Assembly (NCBI GenBank): GCA_943787225.1
Contig: CALSLP010000001.1
Location: 1,214,964 to 1,278,963, forward strand
From: an uncultured Alphaproteobacteria bacterium
GTDB taxonomy: Bacteria; Pseudomonadota; Alphaproteobacteria; MPNO01; UBA2964
Direction: 5' to 3'
Length of the DNA: 64,000 nucleotides
The position numbers and the translations under genes are program-made. Shown piece after piece: positions 1-9,051 of this stretch (position 1 is the stretch's first letter; every line of letters starts with the position of its first letter). The notes under the pieces were generated by a model. It ran no database searches, was not told where the DNA came from, and saw nothing but the letters and a program-made list of their open reading frames with translations.

Positions 1-84
1 CATCTACTCAATACAAAAGATGTAGAGACCGGGGTCGGCCGATTGGTCAGCCTGCTGGAGACACTGGCGAAAGCGGACCCATAA
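1..84 (+). CDS. C-terminal fragment of an unidentified protein
   Basis: An open frame runs from the first base of the window to a TAA at 82-84 and encodes 27 residues, including the stretch DVETGVGRLVSLLETLAKA, which would form an amphipathic helix. A hairpin terminator follows directly, as expected for the end of a gene. The start lies outside the window and the fragment is too short for me to name a family, so no function is proposed. Confidence 0.5.
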   Translation, partial: HLLNTKDVETGVGRLVSLLETLAKADP

Positions 85-96
85 ATTTCGGACAAG

Positions 97-128
97 AAAA
101 AACCGGACGCTTGAAAGCGCCCGGTTTG
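97..128. terminator. Bidirectional rho-independent terminator
   Basis: An inverted repeat pairs AAACCGG-CGC with GCG-CCGGTTT around a short TTGAAA loop. Read on the minus strand the hairpin is followed by a run of six T, which makes a good intrinsic terminator for the Bax-inhibitor gene ending at 151. Read on the plus strand it sits 13 bases after the stop of the partial gene and could end that transcript too. This is inferred from base pairing only. Confidence 0.75.
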
Positions 129-150
129 ATATCTTGCTCTATCGTTGCTG

Positions 151-909
151 TTAGCGGCGATCGCCGAACAAGTGCAGCAACATAATGAACAGGTTGATGA
201 AGTCGAGATACAACCGCAACGCGCCGGAGATGGCGAGTTTGCCGCTGGTTTCCTCATCATGATATTCGTCATATTCGTTTTTGATATTCTGGGTGTCATA
301 GGCGGTGAGACCGATGAAGACCAGGACACCGATTACCGAGATAGCAAACTGCAGTGCTGAGCTTTTCAGGAAAATGTTCACCAATGAAGCAACAATAATC
401 CCGATCAGTCCCATAATCAGGAACGATCCAAACTTGGAGAGATCCTTTTTCGTGGTGTAGCCATAGAGGCTCATCGCGGCAAAGGTGCCGGCCGAGATAA
501 AGAACACCCGGGCAATACTCTGTCCGGTATAGGCCATGAAGATGGTTGCCATTGAAACGCCCATCAGCCCGGCATAAATCCAGAATGTCGTCTGTGCGGT
601 TGAGAACGACATTGAGTGTAGTTTGGCGCTCAGGAAGAACACCAATCCGAGTGGTGCCAGCATAACGACCCATTTCAGGGGTGTGTTGAACAGCGTATTG
701 CCGAGCTGGGTCAGGCTTGTGATCTGTCCGGCGTCATTCACATTGACTGACATCTGGGCGATGACGACAGCGATAATGCCGGTCAGCGCCAGACCGGAGG
801 CCATGTAGTTATATACCTGCAGCATATAGGTCCGGAGACCTTCATCATATGCTGCCTGGTCAACGGCAGTGCCGGTGAAAACCGCTCTGCGTTCAGTTCC
901 GAATGCCAT
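151..909 (-). CDS. Bax inhibitor-1/YccA family membrane protein
   Basis: The 252-residue product is an inner-membrane protein of the BI-1/YccA (UPF0005) family, in which some members act as pH-sensitive calcium leak channels or interact with FtsH. About seven hydrophobic segments follow a short polar N-terminus starting MAFGTERRAVF. The family's C-terminal features are present: an Asp in LTAYDTQNIK and a final segment ending in LLHLFGDRR. Length and ending match the usual alphaproteobacterial form. It is transcribed alone and ends at the strong hairpin at 97-128. The physiological role cannot be read from the sequence. Confidence 0.93.
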   Translation of the reverse strand: MAFGTERRAVFTGTAVDQAAYDEGLRTYMLQVYNYMASGLALTGIIAVVIAQMSVNVNDAGQITSLTQLGNTLFNTPLKWVVMLAPLGLVFFLSAKLHSMSFSTAQTTFWIYAGLMGVSMATIFMAYTGQSIARVFFISAGTFAAMSLYGYTTKKDLSKFGSFLIMGLIGIIVASLVNIFLKSSALQFAISVIGVLVFIGLTAYDTQNIKNEYDEYHDEETSGKLAISGALRLYLDFINLFIMLLHLFGDRR

Positions 910-1019
910 ACTAATCCTCGTTCAAATGGCGAAAAATCTAACGCTATAAGTATGGTGATTGGTGGAAAGAAATCAAGACTTAGCGTACGGCTTTATTCAA
1001 TATTAACCTGCTGTTAACC

Positions 1020-3545
1020 CTACTCATTTCGGAGGAGAGCGGCTGGTTTTTGTCCCAATGATCGCCAGGTGCCGAGAAGAGCGATACAAACCATGAAGAG
1101 TGTGGCGCCAATAACGGTCGTGGCTACCGGGACTGCTACGGGTAACCACTCCGCCCGCATAACATGTTTTAAAACCGCCCAACCCGCGAAAGTGCCAAGC
1201 CCGGCGGCGAGGAGCGCCGTCGATAGCGCTAGCAATCCGTATTCTAAAAGGAGGGTTGCCAGTATATCGCGTCGTCGCGCTCCGAGGACTTTCAGCACAA
1301 CGGAATCATATATCCGCCGTTGATGACCTGCGGCGACAGCCCCGGCGAGGACCAGCGTTCCAGCCAGAATAGTAAACCCGGCGGTGAGCTGCACCGCGGC
1401 GGCTATCCGGTCCATCAGCGCACTGACGGCTTTCAGAACATCGCGTACCCGCACGGCACTGATATTGGCAAAGTTGGCCGCAACCGCATTTTCCACCGCA
1501 TTCTCATATTGGGGATCGAGCCGAATGGCGGCGATATGGGTTTGTGGCGCATGTTGAATAACGCCGGGTGAGAACACCATGACAAAGTTGACTCTCAGTG
1601 TTCGCCAGTCAATAGCCCGTAAATTGGCGATTTTCGCGGTGATCGGGCGGCCAAGAACATTTACCGTTATGGCGTCGCCAATCGTGAGCCCCAGCCCGGC
1701 GGCGGCGCCAGCATCGAAGGATACCAGCGGTGGGCCATTATAATTGGCAGGCCACCAGACGCCTTCCTTGATCTTGGCACCTTGAGGTGCCTCGGTTGAC
1801 CAGGTAAGGCCGCGATCATTGCGCAATACCCAGGCGGCATTTGACCCTGCTTTGACCTCGGAGGCGGGGATTCCTTTCACATGGGTAATCCGACCCCGCA
1901 GCATCGGCACTCGATTGATGCTTTCGATCGGGCTGGCTTGTCGGACTACCTTTTCGAACTTGTCGACCTGATGCGGCTGAATATCGACGAAGTAGAATCC
2001 CGGTGCCTTGTTCGGCATGGTTTCGGTGATCTGACGGGAGAGATTACTTTGGACGACGACAACGGCGACCAGGACGGTGAGGCCAAGCCCCATCGATAAA
2101 ACAACGTTCGCGGTTTGGCTGCCGGGCCGATGCAGATTAGCGAGCGCCATGCGGATTCTGGTTGATTTTATACCGCTACACAGCGCCGCCAGCTTCATCA
2201 TCAACTTGCCAGCCCCATAAAAGATGCCAAAGGCGACGGCAGAGCCCCCAACAAATCCGAAAGCAATTCTTTGATCATGCGCGGTTATGATGGCGAGCGT
2301 GGCCAGCGCTGCGACGCATAGCACGATGAGTAGCCCGATTTGCCAGCTAACGCGGCTACCGGCGGGGACCACGAGATCACGAAACAGACTGCCGGGTGAG
2401 ACGCTACAGGCGCGCGCGAGTGGCCATAAGGAAAACGCTGCCGATACCAGAATGCCGTAACAGGAGGCGATCAGCAGCGGTTCCGGATAGAGCGCTATTC
2501 TCAGAGGAACAGGGAGTAGCTCGGCGAGGGCGGCAGACAGGGCGGCTGGCAGGATAGCGCCAATCGTGAGGCCGATCAGAATGGCGGCACCGGTCATGAC
2601 GGCGATCTCTGTTAACCAGGTCAGAAAGATCAGGCGACGTTCTGCACCGATGCATTTGAGCGTCGCAATAATGGTGGTTTTACCGCCGAGATAGCCACGC
2701 ACGGCATTACCAGCACCGACACCGCCGATGAGCAGGGCCGTCAGGCCGACCAGGGTCAGAAACTGCGCAGTACGATTGATGAAACGTTCCGCGCTGGGGG
2801 CGGCGGTGGTGCGATCCCGGATACGCCAGCCGGCTTCCGGGAATTTGTTGGTAAGCGCTTGTTTAAAGGCAATCAGCGGTGTGGTGGCGGGAAGCCGAAG
2901 GCGATATTCATATGATATCTGAGTCCCCGGCTGGACGAGCCCGGTAGCGGCCAGGCTTTTGGCATCGATGGTTAAACGGGGTCCACGGGTGATCGCTCTG
3001 ATGCCGCTGACGCGGTCGGGTTCAGATTCGATAATCGCATTGAGGCGGAACTGTGCCGAACCGACCGTAACGAGATCGCCGATTTTCAGATTTAAGCGTT
3101 CGAGAATGCGCGGTTCAATGATGGCACCCCAGGCATTGTCGCGGAAGGCCAGGAGGTCTTTTAGATCATCATCGCGGTCAAGTTTGAGTGCGCCAAACAG
3201 CGGATAGAGCCCGTCCACTGATTTCAAATTCACCAGTAACCGGGACGTCTTGTCCTGCCGGTTCGCCATTGATCGCATTGATGTGACGCGGGTGACGTCA
3301 GCGCGTGCCTTGAGCCATTTGAGTTGCTCCGGTGATGCCGGACGATGCGCCAGACGCAAGGCAACATCGCCGCCCAGTAAAACGCGGCCATCTGCGGCAA
3401 GGCCGGCAACGATTGATGATGATATTGATCCGATTCCGGCGATGGCGGCGACGCCCAGCACCAGACAGGCCAGAAAAATTTTGAAACTGCTGAGGCCGCC
3501 ACGAAGATCGCGGAGCGCGAGCCGAAACGGCAGGGGCAGCGTCAC
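1020..3545 (-). CDS. YbbP-type ABC transporter permease (FtsX/MacB-like)
   Basis: This 841-residue inner-membrane permease belongs to the large FtsX-domain family. An N-terminal membrane segment (about residues 20-45) is followed by a periplasmic domain. The first FtsX core lies near residues 260-375, further membrane segments and a second soluble region follow, and the second FtsX core is near residues 715-835. The GTG start at 3545 overlaps the stop of the ATPase gene by 4 bases, so the two are translationally coupled. The ybbA-ybbP pair divergent from a tesA-type esterase is the arrangement known from Escherichia coli. Substrate unknown; lipid or lipoprotein handling is only a guess from family membership. 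Confidence 0.92.
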   Translation of the reverse strand: MTLPLPFRLALRDLRGGLSSFKIFLACLVLGVAAIAGIGSISSSIVAGLAADGRVLLGGDVALRLAHRPASPEQLKWLKARADVTRVTSMRSMANRQDKTSRLLVNLKSVDGLYPLFGALKLDRDDDLKDLLAFRDNAWGAIIEPRILERLNLKIGDLVTVGSAQFRLNAIIESEPDRVSGIRAITRGPRLTIDAKSLAATGLVQPGTQISYEYRLRLPATTPLIAFKQALTNKFPEAGWRIRDRTTAAPSAERFINRTAQFLTLVGLTALLIGGVGAGNAVRGYLGGKTTIIATLKCIGAERRLIFLTWLTEIAVMTGAAILIGLTIGAILPAALSAALAELLPVPLRIALYPEPLLIASCYGILVSAAFSLWPLARACSVSPGSLFRDLVVPAGSRVSWQIGLLIVLCVAALATLAIITAHDQRIAFGFVGGSAVAFGIFYGAGKLMMKLAALCSGIKSTRIRMALANLHRPGSQTANVVLSMGLGLTVLVAVVVVQSNLSRQITETMPNKAPGFYFVDIQPHQVDKFEKVVRQASPIESINRVPMLRGRITHVKGIPASEVKAGSNAAWVLRNDRGLTWSTEAPQGAKIKEGVWWPANYNGPPLVSFDAGAAAGLGLTIGDAITVNVLGRPITAKIANLRAIDWRTLRVNFVMVFSPGVIQHAPQTHIAAIRLDPQYENAVENAVAANFANISAVRVRDVLKAVSALMDRIAAAVQLTAGFTILAGTLVLAGAVAAGHQRRIYDSVVLKVLGARRRDILATLLLEYGLLALSTALLAAGLGTFAGWAVLKHVMRAEWLPVAVPVATTVIGATLFMVCIALLGTWRSLGQKPAALLRNE

Positions 3546-4213
3546 GTTGTGGCCCCGTTCAGAACCTGTCCATCGGCGATGCGCACTTCGCGATCACACC
3601 GTTTGCCGATAACGGCATCGTGGGTGATCAGCAAAAGCGTCGTCTTATATTTTTCTGTGAGGGAAAACAGTAGATTGATGACCGCGTCACTGGTCTCCTG
3701 ATCAAGATTGCCGGTTGGTTCATCCGCCAGGAGCAGGCGCGGCTTGGCGGCAAAGGCGCGTGCCAGCGCGACACGTTGCTGTTCGCCACCGGAAAGCTGA
3801 CCGGGGTAATGATCGACGCGATGGCTCAGCCCAACCGCTTCGAGACCTTCCCGGGCCTGTTCAAACGCGTCACTGCGACCGGCAAATTCAAAAGGAATTG
3901 CGACATTTTCAAGCGCCGACATGGTTGGCACGAGATGGAAATTTTGAAAAACAATGCCCATGGTGTCGCGGCGAAAGACAGCCAGCCCATCTTCATTGAG
4001 CGTGTTCAAATCAATATTGTTGATCCGAACGTTGCCAGAGCTGGCTTTTTCCAGCCCGGCAATGACCATGAGCATCGTGGTTTTGCCCGATCCCGACGGC
4101 CCGATGATACTGACGGTTTCTCCCTCGGCGACGGATAAATCGATGCCACGCAGGATATTGACCGCGCCCGCCGGACCCTCCAGCTTAAGATGAATGTTTT
4201 CAAGCTGGATCAT
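3542..4213 (-). CDS. ABC transporter ATP-binding protein, YbbA/LolD type
   Basis: A 223-residue cytoplasmic ATPase that would power the YbbP-like permease. The Walker A motif GPSGSGKTT has its Lys at residue 44, the signature LSGGEQQR lies near residue 140, and Walker B with [12 protein letters not shown] follows. A switch His is present in LLITHD near the C-terminus. These are hallmarks of the MacB/LolD/FtsE subgroup, whose members work with FtsX-type permeases. It is the first gene of a two-gene operon and starts with ATG 26 bases from the divergent esterase start, so the two promoters must overlap the coding starts. Confidence 0.95.
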   Translation of the reverse strand: MIQLENIHLKLEGPAGAVNILRGIDLSVAEGETVSIIGPSGSGKTTMLMVIAGLEKASSGNVRINNIDLNTLNEDGLAVFRRDTMGIVFQNFHLVPTMSALENVAIPFEFAGRSDAFEQAREGLEAVGLSHRVDHYPGQLSGGEQQRVALARAFAAKPRLLLADEPTGNLDQETSDAVINLLFSLTEKYKTTLLLITHDAVIGKRCDREVRIADGQVLNGATT

Positions 4214-4239
4214 GGGACCCCATATCGTTACTGAATGTC

Positions 4240-4962
4240 ATGAATTTTAGCCGGAATGAGAAGATGAATAATCGCCATGTATCAAAGAGATATGCCGTGT
4301 TGTCGAGATTTTTCAAGTCCTTAGGGATTATCACCGTTATTTGGTTGGCGACACTCTCTGGCACCAGTCATGTGAATGCGGCATCACCAACCCGAATTCT
4401 GGTCCTCGGCGATAGCTTGTCTGCAGGATACGGCTTACCGGCGGGTGAGGCATTTCCGGTAAAACTGGGGATAAAACTCCGCGCCGCTGGTCATAACGTG
4501 ACGATATTGAATGGTGGTGTGTCAGGCGATACCAGCGCCGGTGGCAGGGCCCGGCTGGACTGGGCGCTGGCCGATAAGCCGCAATTTGCCATCATTGAGC
4601 TTGGCGCCAATGATGGCCTGAGAGGACTCGATTCCGGGGCAATGCGGGACAATCTCGATGACATCATTGTCCGGTTAAAAGCGGCCGGTATCGGCGTGCT
4701 GCTGACCGGGATGCGGGCCCCCCCCAATATCGGCCCGGACTATGGCAAAGCCTTTAATCGCGTTTTTCCTGATCTCGCGAAAAAGCACGATGTGCTCCTC
4801 TACCCCTTCTTTCTCGACGGCGTGGCGGCCATACCAGAGCTCAATCAGCGAGATGGCATCCATCCGAATCCCCGCGGCGTCGCGGTGATAGTTGACCGGA
4901 TCATGCCGTTCGTGGTCCGCTTGCTGAAAGACAAGCCAAATGTGGGGTCGATGAAGAAGTGA
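4240..4962 (+). CDS. TesA-like arylesterase/lysophospholipase (SGNH/GDSL hydrolase)
   Basis: This periplasmic esterase has an N-terminal signal segment (about residues 20-48, ending near VNA). All SGNH blocks are present: GDSLSAGYGLP with the nucleophilic Ser, GGVSGDTSAGG, GANDG and a C-terminal DGIHPN holding the catalytic Asp and His. The family hydrolyses short acyl esters, thioesters and lysophospholipids. The first ATG at 4240 gives 240 residues; an in-frame ATG at 4264 would give a more typical signal peptide. The gene is divergent from the ABC exporter, as tesA is in Escherichia coli, and its stop overlaps the next gene by 4 bases. Confidence 0.92.
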   Translation: MNFSRNEKMNNRHVSKRYAVLSRFFKSLGIITVIWLATLSGTSHVNAASPTRILVLGDSLSAGYGLPAGEAFPVKLGIKLRAAGHNVTILNGGVSGDTSAGGRARLDWALADKPQFAIIELGANDGLRGLDSGAMRDNLDDIIVRLKAAGIGVLLTGMRAPPNIGPDYGKAFNRVFPDLAKKHDVLLYPFFLDGVAAIPELNQRDGIHPNPRGVAVIVDRIMPFVVRLLKDKPNVGSMKK

Positions 4963-6102
4963 ACGCGCCCGATACAGCGTCAGAGGCCTTTACGGTTGCG
5001 CATGCCAGCGGCGGCGATTGGCAGGAGCTGACCGAGGCTTGTCTGCTGAGCCTGGGAAAGGCCTCCAAGGGTGCCAATAATCTGGGTTTCGTTTATGTCT
5101 CGGACTCTCTCGATCAAGACCTGCATTTGATCCTTAAACGGTTAAAAGAAGCGACGCGTATTCATGACTGGGTCGGGACCATCGGGTATGGCATCTGCAT
5201 TTCCAGCACAGAGTTTTTTGATGTGCCGGCGATGGCGATTATGGTCTGGTGAGGTCCCACAGGACAGCTTTTGTATCTTGCCGACAATTGGGCCCGAAGA
5301 TCGTGACTTGCCCAAAGAGGTCCTCGATTGGGCGCGAACCCATAACCCGGTTTTGGGGATCGTTCATGCCGACCCACGGGTTCCGGGGTTGGAGAAGATT
5401 TTCTCACGCATCGAAGGCCAGACGCATTGCTTTCTGGTTGGCGGGATGACCGCCTCGCGCGGCGCGCAAGATCAAATCGCGGGAGAGGTTACCGATGGTG
5501 GCGTTTCCGGCATTTTGTTTGGCGGGGCGCTTGGCGCCGTGACCGGGCTGACGCAAGGCTGTTCGCCGATTGGTCCGGTTCATAATGTTACCAGAGGTCG
5601 CGATAACATCGTTCTTGCACTTGATGGTCAGCCAGCGTTTGACGTTTTTAAGGAAGATATTGGCGAATTACTGGCCCGCGATCTGAGCAAGATCAACGGC
5701 TATGTTCATGCCGCGATTCCGAGAACAGGATCGGATCAGGCCGATTATCTGGTCCGTAATCTGCTGGGGATTTATCCCGAAAAAGGCTGGGTCTCAATCG
5801 GTGAACGCGTTGGCGTCGGTGATCAGGTCATGTTCGTGCGGCGTGATGGCGCGACGGCGACAGCCGATCTCAAACGGATGGTCGCTGATGTGAAACGACG
5901 CGCCGACGGACCACCCAGAGCCGCGTTTTATTTTTCCTGCATTGCCCGCGGTCCCAATCTGTTTGGGCCGGGCTCGGTAGAGCTCAAGACGATTGCAAAA
6001 ATTCTGGGCGATGACATTCCGCTGATCGGTTTCTTTGCCAATGGCGAAATTTCAAATAACCGGCTCTACGGGTATACGGGCGTTTTGTCGTTAATCCTGT
6101 GA
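4959..6102 (+). pseudogene. FIST N/C-domain signal-transduction protein, frameshifted
   Basis: Two overlapping frames (4959-5252 and 5164-6102) together make one FIST protein. This is a sensory family thought to bind small ligands such as amino acids. The first frame runs out after MAIMVW at 5252. Removing one base near 5241-5252 joins MAIMV to GEVPQDSF and gives a continuous 380-residue product, the usual length. Typical FIST features follow, including FLVGGMTASRG, the Gly-rich GILFGGALGAVTGLTQGCSP segment and a C-terminal GFFANGEISNNRLYGYTGVL. The GTG start overlaps the esterase stop. One extra base is the simplest explanation; I cannot tell a sequencing error from a true mutation. Confidence 0.82.
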
Positions 6103-6650
6103 TCCGTCTCTTTGTCGCTCTATCCCTTCCTGATGATCTCCGCCAACGGCTTAAGACGTTGTGCAATGGTGTCCGTGACGCCCGTTGGGTCGATACAGAA
6201 TACCTGCATCTGACGTTGCGGTTTATTGGGGAGGTCGAAGAACCAGAAGTTGCCTATATCATGGCGGCGCTGTCTTCCGTGCAGGCGGAAGGTTTTGATC
6301 TGACTCTATCCGGCGTTGGCCATTTTGAATCGCGTAATAAGATCCGATCTCTGTGGGCCGGGATACAGCCATGCTCGGCTCTTGAGGCGTTACAGCAGCG
6401 GATTGAAACGGTACTGACGCGCCATGGTATTGCGCCGGATGGCCGTAAATTTTCACCGCATGTAACCTTGGCTCGTTTGAAACAGGTACCGCCGACCTAT
6501 GTCCGTGATTGGCTCGAGGGGAACAGCTATTTTCAGTCTGCGTCTTTTGCGGTCGAGAACTTTACGCTTTTCGACAGCTATCGAGCGCGGAGTAGAGCGA
6601 TCTACACCCCGCTCCAAGCGTTTCCTTTATACCGCGAGCTTGTCAGATGA
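6099..6650 (+). CDS. thpR: RNA 2',3'-cyclic phosphodiesterase / 2'-5' RNA ligase
   Basis: A 183-residue member of the 2H phosphoesterase family, which opens 2',3'-cyclic phosphates and forms 2'-5' linkages in RNA. Both catalytic HxTx motifs are present: HLTL at residues 37-40 and HVTL at residues 121-124. The N-terminus IRLFVALSLPDDLRQRL is typical of ThpR. It starts with GTG overlapping the FIST stop and itself overlaps the next gene by 4 bases, so 4240-7504 is probably one transcript. The biological substrate in bacteria is not established. Confidence 0.93.
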   Translation: MIRLFVALSLPDDLRQRLKTLCNGVRDARWVDTEYLHLTLRFIGEVEEPEVAYIMAALSSVQAEGFDLTLSGVGHFESRNKIRSLWAGIQPCSALEALQQRIETVLTRHGIAPDGRKFSPHVTLARLKQVPPTYVRDWLEGNSYFQSASFAVENFTLFDSYRARSRAIYTPLQAFPLYRELVR

Positions 6651-7504
6651 CGGTGATATATCGGGATATGGATCAGGAGGCGGTGGATCGCGGTTATAAC
6701 GCGCGGGCAACGGTCGATGATGTTGATGTGTTTTTGGCAGAGTATGCCGCGCGCAGCGCGATGGCGCGCGAGACACTCGAGTGCCTGGAAGATGTAGCCT
6801 ATGGCGAACATGCCGATGAGGTGATTGATATTTTTCCAGCGGGGCCCAATGCACCGGTTTTCATATTTGTGCATGGCGGTTACTGGCGCGCGTTGAGCCA
6901 AAAGGAGTCGGCGTCAATGGCGCCGGGTCTGGTCGCCAATGGCATCTCACTGGTGACAGTGAACTACTCCTTGGCGCCGGGCGCAGCGCTGGATATGATT
7001 GTACGCCAATGCCGATCCGCTTTGGCCTGGGTCTGGAATAATACGGCCAGTTTCGGTGGTGACAGGGACAGGATTTTTGTTGGCGGATCGTCAGCGGGCG
7101 GGCATTTGACCGGCATGCTGGTTGCAGGAGGCTGGCATCAGGCCTTCGACCTGCCGAAGGATGTCGTCAAAGGGGCGGTGCCGTTGAGCGGGTTATATGA
7201 GCTGGAACCGATCCGCCTGTCGCATATCAACGAATGGATTAAACTCGATCCGGCCTCCGTTGACCGTAACAGCCCGCAACGACATCTACCGGAGAATGGT
7301 TGTCCGATGATCGTCTCCTATGGCGAAACGGAGACATCAGAATTCAAAAGACAAAGCGCCGATTATGCCGATGCCTGGCGGGCAAAAGGTTGGCAATGCG
7401 AATTGTTTGAAACGGCTGGTCGTAACCACTTCGATATTATATTTGATCTGGATAACCCGGAGACCCGGCTGGGCGGTGCGGTTCTGGATTTGATCGGCGT
7501 CTGA
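6647..7504 (+). CDS. Alpha/beta hydrolase, esterase/arylformamidase-like
   Basis: The 285-residue product has the oxyanion motif HGGYW at residues 76-80 and the nucleophile elbow GGSSAGG with the probable catalytic Ser at residue 149. The catalytic His is in GRNHFD near the C-terminus. The HGGxW motif with this spacing is shared by hormone-sensitive-lipase-like esterases and KynB-like arylformamidases. Kynurenine formamidase is therefore possible, but no tryptophan-pathway gene lies nearby. Last gene of the overlapping esterase/FIST/thpR run; its stop is 1 base from the convergent cysK stop. Confidence 0.87.
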   Translation: MTVIYRDMDQEAVDRGYNARATVDDVDVFLAEYAARSAMARETLECLEDVAYGEHADEVIDIFPAGPNAPVFIFVHGGYWRALSQKESASMAPGLVANGISLVTVNYSLAPGAALDMIVRQCRSALAWVWNNTASFGGDRDRIFVGGSSAGGHLTGMLVAGGWHQAFDLPKDVVKGAVPLSGLYELEPIRLSHINEWIKLDPASVDRNSPQRHLPENGCPMIVSYGETETSEFKRQSADYADAWRAKGWQCELFETAGRNHFDIIFDLDNPETRLGGAVLDLIGV

Positions 7505-7505
7505 C

Positions 7506-8519
7506 CTAGTCCATCCAGTCCGGCACCGGCAGGTCTTTCTCCCGCAGAAATTCCGGATTGTAGAGTTTCGACTGATAGCGTTGGCCGCCATCACACAAGA
7601 TGGTCACGATGGTATGGCTGGGCCCCATCTCCTTGGCCATGCGTACCGCCGCGGCGACGTTAATGCCGCTGGAGCCTCCGAGACACAGACCTTCCTGTTT
7701 AATCAGATCGAACAGGATGGCCAGGGCTTCTGCGTCGGGAATTCTATAGGCGTCATCGACCCGGGCTTCCGCGACATTTCCGGTAACCCGGCCCTGACCA
7801 ATGCCTTCGGTAATCGAGCTGCCCTCCGAGGACAGCGCCCCGGTTTTGAAGTAGCTGTACATGGCGGCCCCTTCCGGGTCGGCGGCGGCAATGGTGATAT
7901 CGCTACGCTGATCTTTCAGGAAGGCGCTGATTCCGGCGATTGTGCCGCCCGTGCCGATGGCGCAGGTAAAGCCATCGACCTTACCGCCAGTCTGCTGCCA
8001 GATTTCCGGCCCGGTTGTTTCAAAGTGAGCCCGAGCGTTTGCGGTGTTATCCCATTGGTTGGCCCATAGCGCCCCGTGGGCTCCGGTTTTTGCAAGGTCT
8101 TCGGCTACCCGTTCTGATACATGTACGTAGTTTTCCGGGTCGCGATAGGGTTTGGCAGGGACCAGCTTGAGCTCTGCACCGGCCAGCCGCAGCATATCCT
8201 TTTTCTCCTGGCTCTGGGTTTCGGGCATGACGATGACGGTACGATAGCCGCGTGCGTTGCCGACCAGCGTTAGCCCGATGCCGGTATTGCCGGCGGTGCC
8301 TTCGATGACTACACCGCCGGGCTTAAGAACGCCTTTTTCCTCGGCATCCATGATCATGAACAGCGCGGCGCGATCTTTGACCGAGCCGCCGGGGTTCAGG
8401 AATTCGGCCTTGCCGAGAATCTCACAGCCGGTTTGCTCCGACAGGGCGTTGAGACGGATCAGCGGCGTGTTACCAATCGTGCCCGAAAACCCATCGCGGA
8501 TCGTTTGAGAGGCTGTCAT
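7506..8519 (-). CDS. cysK: Cysteine synthase A (O-acetylserine sulfhydrylase)
   Basis: This PLP enzyme makes cysteine from O-acetylserine and sulfide. The 337-residue product has the PLP Lys in PGGSVKDR (residue 48), the substrate loop GTAGNTG, the cofactor phosphate loop GTGGTIAG and a late GGSSG motif. I chose ATG 8519 because it follows the Shine-Dalgarno GAGGAGAA and matches the usual N-terminus MTASQTIRDGF; the longer open frame to 8864 only reads antisense into DUF934. It is last in the sulfite-reduction operon, so the sulfide made upstream feeds directly into this reaction. Confidence 0.96.
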   Translation of the reverse strand: MTASQTIRDGFSGTIGNTPLIRLNALSEQTGCEILGKAEFLNPGGSVKDRAALFMIMDAEEKGVLKPGGVVIEGTAGNTGIGLTLVGNARGYRTVIVMPETQSQEKKDMLRLAGAELKLVPAKPYRDPENYVHVSERVAEDLAKTGAHGALWANQWDNTANARAHFETTGPEIWQQTGGKVDGFTCAIGTGGTIAGISAFLKDQRSDITIAAADPEGAAMYSYFKTGALSSEGSSITEGIGQGRVTGNVAEARVDDAYRIPDAEALAILFDLIKQEGLCLGGSSGINVAAAVRMAKEMGPSHTIVTILCDGGQRYQSKLYNPEFLREKDLPVPDWMD

Positions 8520-8529
8520 CTTGTTCTCC

Positions 8530-9051
8530 TCAATATGACCAATTGCCGGCGACATCATTGTGCGGCGGGATAATGTTGGGACGCACGATGTTGGCAATGT
8601 CGTTAGCGCCTTGATAGCGAACGGTGATCTCGCCGAACGCTGAGGACCAGTCACGGGCATTAACGTTATCTGCGATCTCGAACGCATCGATGCCGCAGCG
8701 CAGCATAAAGGCAAGCTGGTCACGGAGCACATTGCCGACGGCTCGCAGTTCACCCTTAAAACCATACTTGTTCCGGAGCAGGCGGGCGTAGGAATAGGCG
8801 CGACCGTCGGTGAATTTCGGAAATTCCAGGCAGATAACACTAAAACGCTGAATATCTTTTTCAATCAGATTAGGTGGCTGATCGGACTTCAGGACAATGC
8901 CGAGATCGCGGTTGCACGCAATTAAGTCATCGCGATCACGCTGCCAGCGCTCGACAGAAACAATCATATTGTCTCCCCCATCAATTTGCGCATCGTCCTC
9001 AAGAATGTGCCACTGATCTTTGATGACTTTATTAGTGACGAGCAGGGCCAT
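8530..9051 (-). CDS. DUF934 family protein of the sulfite-reductase operon
   Basis: A 173-residue protein of the DUF934 family, regularly found beside the alphaproteobacterial sulfite reductase. Visible features include CLEFPKFTDGRAYSYARLLR, typical of the family, and a C-terminal segment with FEITVRYQG-like character. I chose ATG 9051 because it follows AAGGAGAA and gives the conserved start MALLVTNKVI; the open frame extends to 9132 only over the cysI end. It overlaps cysI by 20 bases and is 10 bases from cysK. The biochemical role is unknown; context points to sulfite reduction. Confidence 0.9.
   Translation of the reverse strand: MALLVTNKVIKDQWHILEDDAQIDGGDNMIVSVERWQRDRDDLIACNRDLGIVLKSDQPPNLIEKDIQRFSVICLEFPKFTDGRAYSYARLLRNKYGFKGELRAVGNVLRDQLAFMLRCGIDAFEIADNVNARDWSSAFGEITVRYQGANDIANIVRPNIIPPHNDVAGNWSY

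Noticed and set aside
8520..8864. N-terminal extension of the cysK frame
   Set aside because: It runs inside the DUF934 gene in another frame; the start at 8519 has a clear ribosome site and a conserved N-terminus.
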